47,390 nt of DNA from a virus: IMG/VR virus record IMGVR_UViG_3300042946_000447, positions 1 through 47,390 of that record; one strand, written 5' to 3'. Positions within the stretch are counted from its first letter, which is position 1. Each line of letters starts with the position of its first letter. The translations under genes and the position numbers were made by a program. Under the pieces are notes generated by a model. The model was given only the letters and a program-made list of their open reading frames with translations, was not told the origin of the DNA and did not search any database. This document shows positions 31,322-38,700 of this stretch, one piece after another.

Positions 31322-32211
31322 TACTCGCCTTTCTCCTCAACAACCGGCCAGACGGACCCAGGAATCTTAGACAACCCAACTGGAAACATTTCGGACTCAT
31401 TTCGACGCAGTGCGTGCATTGGTTTTCGGCTCAGGAAAGCTACGAGCGCGCTTGTCGTTTTCTCGTAGCATTCTTTTCGCTCCGCTGTTCCAGATGTTCC
31501 AAGCGCTCGCGAGATAACTGCATCGCGAAGACGCAAGGCCCCAAAGTCGCCGTCGTCGCGGCACTGGCCGTCTGACAATCGCTGGAGGAAATCCAGGACG
31601 CGGTCGCGATTCTGCCCAGACAGGATGGCGCGAATACAAATCGCAATCGCGACAGAATTGCACGCCTTGTGCGTAGAGAACGGCAAAACCGCTTCAAGTT
31701 CTTGGGACCAATCGTCGAACAGGTCGCGAATTTGTGACGGCGTGAGTCTGTTTGCAGCAACCCAATTTGGGCAAAGTGACTTACGCCCGCCAACAGCAAT
31801 ATTGAGCGTGGCGACAACGCTATTGCTAATCTTTCCGTAGCCCGCAACGCGGTAGTTATCTGCCGTTGATCGAGTCGTTCCTGTGTCGATGACCTCCCGG
31901 CTGGCGGTTGGCAGATTCCAAGTGACAAGCAACCACTGAGGCCGCTTGGTTTCAACAATCGCCTTGAGGCGATGTTGCCCATCGGCCAAACGCCCGTCAG
32001 TGTCAAACGCCACGCCCTGATGTGTCAGCCGGTACTGACCCGACTGCATCTGCCGCACCAGTCGAGACAGCGGATTAACCTTGACCCGCCGGTTAATGTC
32101 GTTCTTTTTGAGGAAGGCTTCCGCCACCTCTGGCGTGACCTCAAGCCACTGCGAATAAACCCCGTTCGGCCCAATGGCAACCGTGCTTGCCATCGCTGCT
32201 TTGTCGCTCAT
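31321..32211 (-). CDS. ParB-like protein 2
   Basis: The 296-residue protein starts MSDKAAMASTVAIGPNG and has a ParB-fold DGRLADGQHRLKAIVET core near residues 72-88, then TTRSTADNYRVAGY, a helical middle and a C-terminal segment. Many phages carry this type of ParB-like protein, in which the ADGQHR motif is kept and the DNA-binding half is variable. GGAG lies 8 bases before the ATG. It is the first of two such genes in a row. Function unproven. Confidence 0.8.
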   Translation of the reverse strand: MSDKAAMASTVAIGPNGVYSQWLEVTPEVAEAFLKKNDINRRVKVNPLSRLVRQMQSGQYRLTHQGVAFDTDGRLADGQHRLKAIVETKRPQWLLVTWNLPTASREVIDTGTTRSTADNYRVAGYGKISNSVVATLNIAVGGRKSLCPNWVAANRLTPSQIRDLFDDWSQELEAVLPFSTHKACNSVAIAICIRAILSGQNRDRVLDFLQRLSDGQCRDDGDFGALRLRDAVISRALGTSGTAERKECYEKTTSALVAFLSRKPMHALRRNESEMFPVGLSKIPGSVWPVVEEKGE

Positions 32212-32281
32212 CTCAAAAACTCCTCGCCTTGAATTGAACCGCCGCGACTCGCCAAAACTGGACTTGTCGTGCCTAGCCGTG

Positions 32282-32455
32282 CTACTTCTGCTCGCCTTCC
32301 TTCTTGATCTGCACCCAAACTTCCTCCCGATGAACCGGCACATCGAGTGGCGCTTCAATTCCCAGCCGCACCCGGTCGCCGACGATTGCGACGACCATCA
32401 CCTTTACGTCGCCGATTCGGATTGCCTCGTCCTTTTGTCGCGTTAGCACCAGCAT
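32282..32455 (-). CDS. csrA: CsrA/RsmA translational regulator
   Basis: The 57-residue protein matches CsrA end to end: MLVLTRQKDEAIRIGD, VVAIVGDRVRLGIEAP, and VHREEVW. The RNA-contacting residues L4, R6 and R43 (R44 in longer CsrA) are present. CsrA dimers bind GGA in loops, often over ribosome binding sites, to block or aid translation. AGGAG lies 7 bases before the ATG. It is the third gene of the leftward operon and overlaps the end of the gene before it by 101 bases. Here it may time phage genes or reset host metabolism. Confidence 0.93.
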   Translation of the reverse strand: MLVLTRQKDEAIRIGDVKVMVVAIVGDRVRLGIEAPLDVPVHREEVWVQIKKEGEQK

Positions 32456-32840
32456 CCTTGCGCTCCTTTGGGGTTTGTTTCTTCAAAACCTTCTGTGGTT
32501 TCTGGACTATCTGCCGCTCCAGGATGTCAATCACCCTGTCGGGCACTCCGTCAATCAGCTTTTCTTGTGCATGGTCCAGGTCGACGCCCATCGCATCGCA
32601 CAAAAACGCGAATGAGATTCCGCGTATCCCGTCGTGCGGCATCGTCAGCCAGTGCCACGCACGCTTGCCCTGCGACACCTTGTCGGCGTCTTCACGCCAA
32701 TAAGGGTTTCCTTCGATGTAGTTCCGTGCCGTCGTCACGTCCTCGACAGCCGCCTCAACCATTGCGGCGGCGAGCGTCATATACGGGGCCAGCGGTGAAG
32801 CGACCTCGGTGCGGTAGTCGTACGCTCCCTCGTGTGGCAT
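32355..32840 (-). CDS. Hypothetical protein with basic tail
   Basis: The 161-residue protein starts at the ATG at 32838-32840 (MPHEGAYDYRTEVASP). GGAAGG lies 7 bases upstream and the preceding stop overlaps it. The body is helical (MTLAAAMVEAAVEDVTTARNYIEG; ISFAFLCDAMGVDLDH; RVIDILERQIVQ). The last 40 residues are very basic (PNRRRKGDGRRNRRRP) and are read in an alternative frame over csrA. It is probably a nucleic-acid-binding protein. No family recognised. Confidence 0.68.
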   Translation of the reverse strand: MPHEGAYDYRTEVASPLAPYMTLAAAMVEAAVEDVTTARNYIEGNPYWREDADKVSQGKRAWHWLTMPHDGIRGISFAFLCDAMGVDLDHAQEKLIDGVPDRVIDILERQIVQKPQKVLKKQTPKERKDAGANATKGRGNPNRRRKGDGRRNRRRPGAAGN

Positions 32841-32938
32841 CACTGGCCCTTCCGTTCCTGCCACGCGAACCACGCGAGGCACGCCAGAACGGCGAGGCAT
32901 GGCCCAGCGGCTTTGAGTAGTTGCGGGTCGATACTCAT
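32840..32938 (-). CDS. 32-residue single-span membrane protein
   Basis: The short peptide MSIDPQLLKAAGPC-LAVLACLAWFAW ends QERKGQ and has one membrane span (residues 14-26). Its ribosome binding site is GGAGGTGATCT, nearly a full match to the 16S rRNA tail, and its TGA overlaps the ATG of the next gene (TGATG). Strong signal plus coupling support a real gene. A membrane micropeptide at the head of an early operon could modulate a host pump or receptor; this is inference. Confidence 0.62.
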   Translation of the reverse strand: MSIDPQLLKAAGPCLAVLACLAWFAWQERKGQ

Positions 32939-32990
32939 AGATCACCTCCGGGCGCACCGCGTGCGCAGAAGAACACTTGGGGAACGCCGA

Positions 32991-33260
32991 CTACGGCCAG
33001 ACGGTGTACGCCACGCTGCCGTTGCCGTTCTTGTCCAGCACCTCGACGGCGGTCACTCGCTCGCACTTGTGGAACGCGAGCGACACGGCGGCAAGATCGC
33101 TCGTGCCGTGAGCCACGCGGAGAGCGTCGATCAGGTCGCCCCGCTCGTACGTGGACTGGAGTGCCTCTTCTTCTCGCCAGACACGAATCGTCAGTTCGCG
33201 CGAGTAGAACTTGTGCATGGACTCGAACATGGGCGAGTCGGGAGAAGCGGTACGCTTCAC
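32991..33260 (-). CDS. First gene of the leftward early operon
   Basis: The 89-residue protein starts at GTG (MKRTASPDSPMFES), with AGGTG upstream; an internal ATG before FESMHKF is the alternative start. The pattern is short strands and helices (TYERGDLIDALRVAHG; RVTAVEVLDKNGNGSVAYTVW). It lies 88 bases downstream of the mirror promoter. No family recognised. Confidence 0.62.
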   Translation of the reverse strand: MKRTASPDSPMFESMHKFYSRELTIRVWREEEALQSTYERGDLIDALRVAHGTSDLAAVSLAFHKCERVTAVEVLDKNGNGSVAYTVWP

Positions 33261-33340
33261 GGAACACCTGGGGGCAGAAGGTTAATCGACTTCAGAACAC
33301 CATCCACACCTGAAGGTATCGAAACCTGTCGGGTGCTGGC

Positions 33341-33376
33341 TTGACGAATACTAAGCCCGAGCGTAGGATTCGTCAA
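33341..33376. promoter_or_regulatory. Mirror-image divergent promoter pair in a 9-bp inverted repeat
   Basis: TTGACGAAT (33341-33349) and ATTCGTCAA (33368-33376) are perfect inverted arms, 18 bases apart. Each arm holds a -35 box. Leftward: TTGACG (33371-33376), 17-base spacer, TAGTAT (33348-33353), which drives the long early operon. Rightward: TTGACG (33341-33346), 17-base spacer, TAGGAT (33364-33369), which would read antisense across the excisionase gene towards the integrase. The two overlap so that only one can be used at a time. The arms are also good operator candidates. Confidence 0.65.
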
Positions 33377-33594
33377 GTGAGTGTTTCAGATTTTTTCCGA
33401 CGGTACGGACTGGTCCGCCGATCTGGACGTGTTAGGAACTTCTGCACATCGTCCTCGTAAAAGAATGTCCGCCCGTGGTGTTTTTGGCCGATGAGGCCAC
33501 GGCGGACGTGATAGGACACGAGGTCTACGCTCGCTCCGACACGGGCGGCGAAGTCACTCAGCAACATCGGCAGTTCACGGGATGAGGTTTCCAT
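33373..33594 (-). CDS. Excisionase- or MerR-like DNA-binding protein
   Basis: The 73-residue protein has a winged-helix pattern of the excisionase/MerR kind: LPMLLSDFAARVGASVDLVSYHVRRGLI, then HHGRTFFYEDDVQKFL, with a basic tail (PYRRKKSETLT). It diverges from the integrase gene, the usual place of an Xis or a repressor. No larger CI-like repressor is seen in the window, so this small protein may also serve as the lysogeny regulator. The start sits 7 bases after a -10 box, so its message may be leaderless. Confidence 0.75.
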   Translation of the reverse strand: METSSRELPMLLSDFAARVGASVDLVSYHVRRGLIGQKHHGRTFFYEDDVQKFLTRPDRRTSPYRRKKSETLT

Positions 33595-33601
33595 GCCGGG
33601 A

Positions 33602-33629
33602 ATCTTACCCTATCGTGTAGGGAATTCAA
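33602..33629 (-). promoter_or_regulatory. Promoter of the excisionase-like gene, with short palindrome
   Basis: On the minus strand, TTGAAT (33624-33629), a 16-base spacer and TAAGAT (33602-33607) form a promoter, with the ATG (33592-33594) only 7 bases past the -10. A palindrome CCCTA-TCGTG-TAGGG (33608-33622) fills the spacer and could bind an autoregulator. The integrase ribosome binding site starts just to the right. Confidence 0.55.
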
Positions 33630-33643
33630 CGGGAGAAGGTGCG

Positions 33644-34573
33644 ATGAACAGCGGAGAAACGGCGTTGTCGGTGATTCTGGATAAATATGTCCAGAAACGA
33701 TTGCGGGACGCCAGCCCTTCGACGGTGGCCCAGTACCACCAGGCGATCCAGCGGCTGGAGAAGCACGTCGGGGTGACGCCCACGGTCGAGCATCTGGACG
33801 CGGACACCATCGAGTCCGTCATGTACTCGATGAAAGCGGTTGCGTTGGCTCCTCGGACGTGCAACAAGTTTCGGGAGAACGTCGTCGCCCTGTGGAACTT
33901 TGCTGCCAAACAGGGAATCACGAAGGATTTTCCCGACATCAAGCGGTTGAAGGAACCACGGCGGAAACCCAAAGCGTGGACAGGCGACGAGATTGATGCC
34001 CTGTTTGCCAGTTGCGGCCAAGCGGAAGGCGAGATCGGCGGCGCTCCGGCCCGGCTCTGGTGGCGGGGTCTGTTTCTCGTGATGTATGACACCGCCGAAC
34101 GGAAAGAAGCCGTGCTGCAACTGCGGTGGTCAGACGTAAAACTCGACACCGGCTGGGTCACGTTCCGCGCGGAGACGCGAAAGCGGGGCGCGGAAGACAG
34201 CCTATCCCGATTTCATCAGGCCACAGTGACGCTACTGAAACAGATGCGGCGTTACCAGACGCCGGGCGAAACGCTTGTGTTTCCGTGGACGCTCGGGTCA
34301 GGCACGATCTACCATTACCTGGACAAGATTCTGGTTCGGGCGGGCCTGCCAACTGACCGCTTCTCAAAGTTCCACTGCATGCGCAGATCGGTCGCCTCGC
34401 ACTTTGCGGCAGGTGGCGGGGACGCGACCCGGCTTCTTGGGCACGCGGATCAGCGGACGACGACGAAGCATTACCTTGACCCGAGGATTGTCGGGCAGCA
34501 GTCTGCGGCGGATGTACTGCGGAGACCGGACAGCGTTACCGAAGTTGTTGGCTTTTCTGAGGGGGTTGGGTGA
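33644..34573 (+). CDS. int: Tyrosine integrase
   Basis: The 309-residue protein has an N-terminal core-binding SAM-like domain (about 5-100, YHQAIQRLEKHVG) and a C-terminal catalytic domain with all active residues: R153, K180, H244-x-x-R247 in HCMRRS, H267 in LGHAD and Y277 in TKHYLDP. It inserts the phage circle into the host chromosome, so the phage is temperate. The ATG at 33644 has GGAGAAGG upstream; the frame is open 51 bases further, but no good site is there. The attachment site is not evident. Confidence 0.95.
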   Translation: MNSGETALSVILDKYVQKRLRDASPSTVAQYHQAIQRLEKHVGVTPTVEHLDADTIESVMYSMKAVALAPRTCNKFRENVVALWNFAAKQGITKDFPDIKRLKEPRRKPKAWTGDEIDALFASCGQAEGEIGGAPARLWWRGLFLVMYDTAERKEAVLQLRWSDVKLDTGWVTFRAETRKRGAEDSLSRFHQATVTLLKQMRRYQTPGETLVFPWTLGSGTIYHYLDKILVRAGLPTDRFSKFHCMRRSVASHFAAGGGDATRLLGHADQRTTTKHYLDPRIVGQQSAADVLRRPDSVTEVVGFSEGVG

Positions 34574-34821
34574 TGGCTGATGGTCAAATGCCGGAAGAGT
34601 GTTGCGGCAAGTGTAGATTCTGGTGGAGAGAGGCCGCTGATACCTACGGGGATGACGATCCTATTTTTGGGGATGAGGATTTTTCGCAGTGCCGCCGATT
34701 CCCTAAACAGCACGACTCGGCCTCGCGTGGATTTCAGTTTGAGTACGAGCCGTTTTACCACCCAATCACGCTCCAAAGCGATTGGTGTGGTGAGTTTCAA
34801 CCAAAAGAGGTGCAATCATGA
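34573..34821 (+). CDS. Four-Cys small protein
   Basis: The 82-residue protein (MADGQMPEECCGKCRFWW) has CxxC-type pairs at the start and CRRFP and WCGEF later. This matches small phage zinc-binding proteins with a CGxCxFW...CR...WCGE layout. The ATG overlaps the integrase stop (TGATG), and GGGGG is upstream. Function unknown; co-translated with the integrase. Confidence 0.75.
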   Translation: MADGQMPEECCGKCRFWWREAADTYGDDDPIFGDEDFSQCRRFPKQHDSASRGFQFEYEPFYHPITLQSDWCGEFQPKEVQS

Positions 34822-35111
34822 TGCGACGATACGGCATGGATTCGATGTGGCTCGCGGTAGCGTTCGGGCTTGGTTGCGGGCTGGGGTATGTCGCTGGCGT
34901 CATCCCCAAGGTCGAGCTTGAGGAGCAACTACTGAATCGGGGTATTCGCCGCATTCAGCGGTTGCCGAATGGTGCCGAGATCACCCGCTGGCCACCGATG
35001 GACAGCCACGGCAACACGGCTTGGCCGCAGTCGTGGGCAGGGTGGGGCCGTGAGGTTCCGCCGGGAGAGTCGCTGCCGGGGTGGGACGCAGCTACGTCTT
35101 CGCAACAGTAA
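34818..35111 (+). CDS. Membrane protein after the integrase
   Basis: The 97-residue protein has an N-terminal membrane span (about residues 9-28, MWLAVAFGLGCGLGYVAGVI) and a Trp/Pro-rich soluble part (ITRWPPMDSHG, AWPQSWAGWG). Its ATG overlaps the stop before it (ATGA). It is convergent with the receptor-binding-like gene and overlaps its end by 20 bases. It could be a superinfection-exclusion factor expressed in lysogens; there is no direct proof. Confidence 0.63.
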   Translation: MMRRYGMDSMWLAVAFGLGCGLGYVAGVIPKVELEEQLLNRGIRRIQRLPNGAEITRWPPMDSHGNTAWPQSWAGWGREVPPGESLPGWDAATSSQQ

Positions 35112-35739
35112 AGACGGCCGACGTAACCTCAACCGCTGGCCCGATGCCCACGAGGTCGATAATGAATATGGTCACTTCGTCCGTCGCGACGAGCGCGACG
35201 GAAGTCGAACCAGTCAGTGTAGTTGATCCTGCGCCAAATATATCGCTATCAAACATTGCCCCATTTTTGTAAAGGATAATGCTGGTAAGGCTTGCTCGCG
35301 AAACGATGTTGACGGTGTACTCAACGGAGTAGGTTCCGTCGCTTTGACAGACAATTTTTTCGGGCGGCGACCACATTGAGTTTGGGTCGTAGTTTACGGA
35401 ACTGAACTGAATCAGTCCCTGATAAGTGAATGACTGCGCCCCGCCCACGGCCTGCACGCTAAACGGTGCCCCACCACCAGCAAGCGACATCTGCGCCATC
35501 ATCGAAAAGTTCCGCCGCACGCCCCCCTTGGTAGTGCCCCGGCTGAACGTGTTCCCGCCCGACTGCTTGTCGTTCAGGATGTTCATCAACGACTGCGCCC
35601 GCCGAATCGAGGCAATCGTCGTCGGGCGCGGAATCACATTGCCGACGTTACCCTCGGACGCAGACTGGCTCGGCAGTCGCGACCCGTCACGCTTTCGCCC
35701 AGCGTTGTTTGACCCGCGATTGAATGCGCCGTTTGCCAT
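35092..35739 (-). CDS. Receptor-binding-like protein with C-terminal beta-sandwich
   Basis: The 215-residue protein begins MANGAFNRGSNNAG with a low-complexity N-terminus, then a helix (TTIASIRRAQSLMNIL). A C-terminal beta-sandwich of about 110 residues follows (YTVNIVSRASLTSIILYKNG, STTLTGSTSVALVATDEVTIFI), resembling C1q/TNF-like heads of phage fibres. It is the last gene of the virion operon and has its own operator copy. A fibre tip or head-fibre role is likely. Confidence 0.62.
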   Translation of the reverse strand: MANGAFNRGSNNAGRKRDGSRLPSQSASEGNVGNVIPRPTTIASIRRAQSLMNILNDKQSGGNTFSRGTTKGGVRRNFSMMAQMSLAGGGAPFSVQAVGGAQSFTYQGLIQFSSVNYDPNSMWSPPEKIVCQSDGTYSVEYTVNIVSRASLTSIILYKNGAMFDSDIFGAGSTTLTGSTSVALVATDEVTIFIIDLVGIGPAVEVTSAVFTVAKT

Positions 35740-35745
35740 GCGGTC

Positions 35746-35767
35746 CCTTAATTGGACAAGGTTGTCC
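35746..35767 (-). promoter_or_regulatory. Palindromic operator, copy C
   Basis: This is the perfect form of the element: GGACAA-CC-TTGTCC (35754-35767 on the minus strand) followed by AATTAAGG (35746-35753). AAGGG serves as the ribosome binding site of the receptor-binding-like gene. No clear -35 box is present, so this copy may be an activator or repressor site inside the operon, not a separate promoter. Confidence 0.55.
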
Positions 35768-35772
35768 GATTA

Positions 35773-38700
35773 CTACTTCAGGTGGGTGGCGAGCCTTGCC
35801 CTGTTTCTCGCGATCTCGTCCGCTGACTTCTTCGCGGCCCGCAGGTGAGTGTCGGCGATCCTCAGTAGTTCATTCTTGGGGATTCCGAGAGCTTCCCGAA
35901 ACGCCACGGATTCATCGCGATCTTCTTGCCACGCGGCGGCAGTCTCGGACATCGTCTTGCCCTGCGAAGCCTTGGGCGGTCGCGGCCTGAACCCACTGAG
36001 ACCATTATAAATCAGCCTGTTTGCCTCAGTTTCTTCGCCGTCAATTCGAGCCAGTTCCACATCGGCAAACCGCTTGACCGCCTTGTACCGGCTTGTCTCG
36101 AACTTCCCGGCCTTCAGGTCATTCATCGCATTGTCGGCGACCAGCGACATGGCGGACGCGACTGCCTTTTCGCCGTTGCGGTCTGGTGCCCGGCTTCGCA
36201 ATCGGCGTTGAGCGGAGATCGCTTCATTCGCGGCGTTGAGCAGCCGCAACGCATCCGCATCCTCTTTCGACAAAGGTTCCCGCTTGTCGGCGTCCCGCTT
36301 TTTCAGTCGGTCGAGTGTGGCGTAGAACTCCGTGCCAGCCTCACCGGGCCGCGACATCGTGCCCTTATCTTCCATTCGGGCGACCATACCCAATACGTTG
36401 GTTCGCCCCTGCACGATATCGTTGATCTTGGATGTGGTCCCGGCGGTGACGAAGTTCATCAAATGCTCGACACGCATCGGCGAACGCATCATGTTCATCG
36501 TGCCCGCCACGACAGCCCCGACCACCGGCATCTTTCGGACGTACCGCTCCACGCTATCCAGTTGCTCACGCCCCAGTATCGCCCCAGGTGTCTGGGCAAT
36601 CGCCTTAGCGACGGGGTTCGTTCGGTCCGAATACTGCTCTTCGGCGATCCGGTCACGGGGGGAACTGGCTTCGGCGTACCCCTTCGGCTTCTCGGAATAC
36701 TCCGAAACAATAGGCTTCCCAAAGCGGTCAACGCCCGTTCCCTGCTGCCACGCAAGCGACAACGCGGGAATTTCCCCGGTCGGCATCAAGTTGCCAATTA
36801 CCGACGTTGCCCACGCCCCAGCGGCTGCCGGGTCAGCGGTGTACATCGCAATGGCAATGGCTCGCGGCAGGCCCACGAACGTCAGCCCCAACTCGGTGTA
36901 ATTGGGGACCATCACCTGCTTGCCGTTCACTTCTGTAACGGTGTACCGCACCGCCTGATTTGGGTTCTGCTGCGCCCACTTGCGGTAGTCCTCGTCCTCG
37001 TGCAGCTTCCACAACTCCTTCAGCAAGGCGAGAGCGGCAAGAGGCAGGCCCAGCTTGAGGATCACCGCCGGGTTCTTCTTGAACGCACGAATACCAGACT
37101 TGGTATATCGCACCCCAACGGACGGCAGGAACATCCCCACGCGGTTCAGTGCCTTGCCGATAAGCGGGTCGTCGGCAGCGTCGCCTGTCACGTCAGTGAT
37201 GGTCTCCTTCATGGCCGAAATCTCAGCCATTGACAGCGACTCACCCCGGTCCAGCTTGGCCCGGACTTCCGGGTTGGCATCGAGGTATGCCGCTGCCGCC
37301 ACGGCTTGGTCAGCCACGAAGGTTGACTCGGCGATATCGCTTGCCTTGCGTCCGACGTTGTTCAGCCAGTCGATATGGCTGTCGAGCCAGCCAACCATGT
37401 CCTTTTCGTCACGCATCGCGGACCGGCCCAGCACCCGCCCGATCCGTGCGGCCTGCAGTTCGTCGCCGCGAATCCCGACGTTGTACTGCATCGCAGCACG
37501 ACCGACGAAATCGAGGAACTTTGCGGATTCCTTGCTGATTGTTTTGTCGAACGTGGCTTGAGCGAACGACTCAGCGGAGATCGAGAAGAACCGCTTGATG
37601 GACGTTGCCCCAATCTCGGCGGTTTCCTTGTACCCGGTCGCCCCCATCGAGGCTGGTGTCTTGAAAACCGCGTCGATGAAGTTACCCAGCGGTCGGTTGA
37701 GGAACATATACGTCGGGTTGAGCGCCAGTCGGAACAGCGTCACCATTTGCGTTGTCGTTCTCAGCCCGCCGTACACCATTCGCATCACGACATTCAGGGC
37801 ATCTCGGTCGGTCTGGTTCATTGCCCCGATAGCACGCTGCACGCGGGTGTTCAGGAGAACGTGAACTGATTTCCCGTCCCGCTTGAACTCGAACGTGTCG
37901 CGGGTCGGCGAGTCCAGAACCTGGATGTATTCCCCCAGCCCGTTCATCGGTCGCGACCCATCGCGGTCAACGACGAGATTCAGCATTGACTCGATAATGG
38001 CCTGCTTGTTCGAGCTTTCGATGCGCCGCTCCGTCTCCATCAGCACAGACGCGAGGATGTTCTTGATCGGCATTCCCGACCCGCGAAACTTCCAGCCGAC
38101 ATTCTGGCCGGTTCCGGTTCGTCGGCCTTCTTGTCGAAACGCGAAGTCGCTCAGGGTGATGTCGCGGCGCAGCGGAATCCACGCGCCGGGGTCCACCGCC
38201 TCGATGTCAATTGCCTGACTCGTGAACACGCCGGGCGCAGCCTGCACCATGTACTTCAGCGTGTTCTTGTTGAACTGGTCGAACTCCTTTGCGACCTGCT
38301 GGATTGTTGCCCAGTCCGATCCCGACTCAACTTCCGCCATGATCTGGCGGGCATCCGAAACAGACAGGCCGGTCTCGCGAGGGTTGATCGGGTCCATTCC
38401 CATCCACTGGCGATACACGTTGACCGCCGCCAACGAAGCGGGGTCCGCCACGGCGATTGTTCGGCGGGCGTACATATACGTCCAGAATTTCGCTTCCTGC
38501 TCGCCGAGAGATAGGGCCGAGAGAATCTTCTTCATGGACGGGCCGACGATGCCCATAAACGCATCGGTCTGGTTTGTGTCGAACCAGTATTTCGCCAGCG
38601 CAGTTCCGCCCGAGAACACACGGACGGCATCCATTAGCCGCTCGCCAACCGCCGTTTTCATCCCCCTCGCCTGCTCAATCCTCAGGTCGATGTCGGCGAA

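Noticed and set aside
33593-33643. 17-codon upstream extension of the integrase
   Set aside because: The ATG at 33644 has GGAGAAGG upstream, while the earlier ATG has no site and lies in the opposing promoter.
35926-37233. 435-codon plus-strand reading frame opposite the giant virion protein
   Set aside because: It is the GC-rich antisense of a well-supported gene, with no ribosome binding site and a composition dominated by Arg and His. Similar long antisense frames at 4052-5098, 5144-6109 and 7140-8285 were rejected for the same reason.
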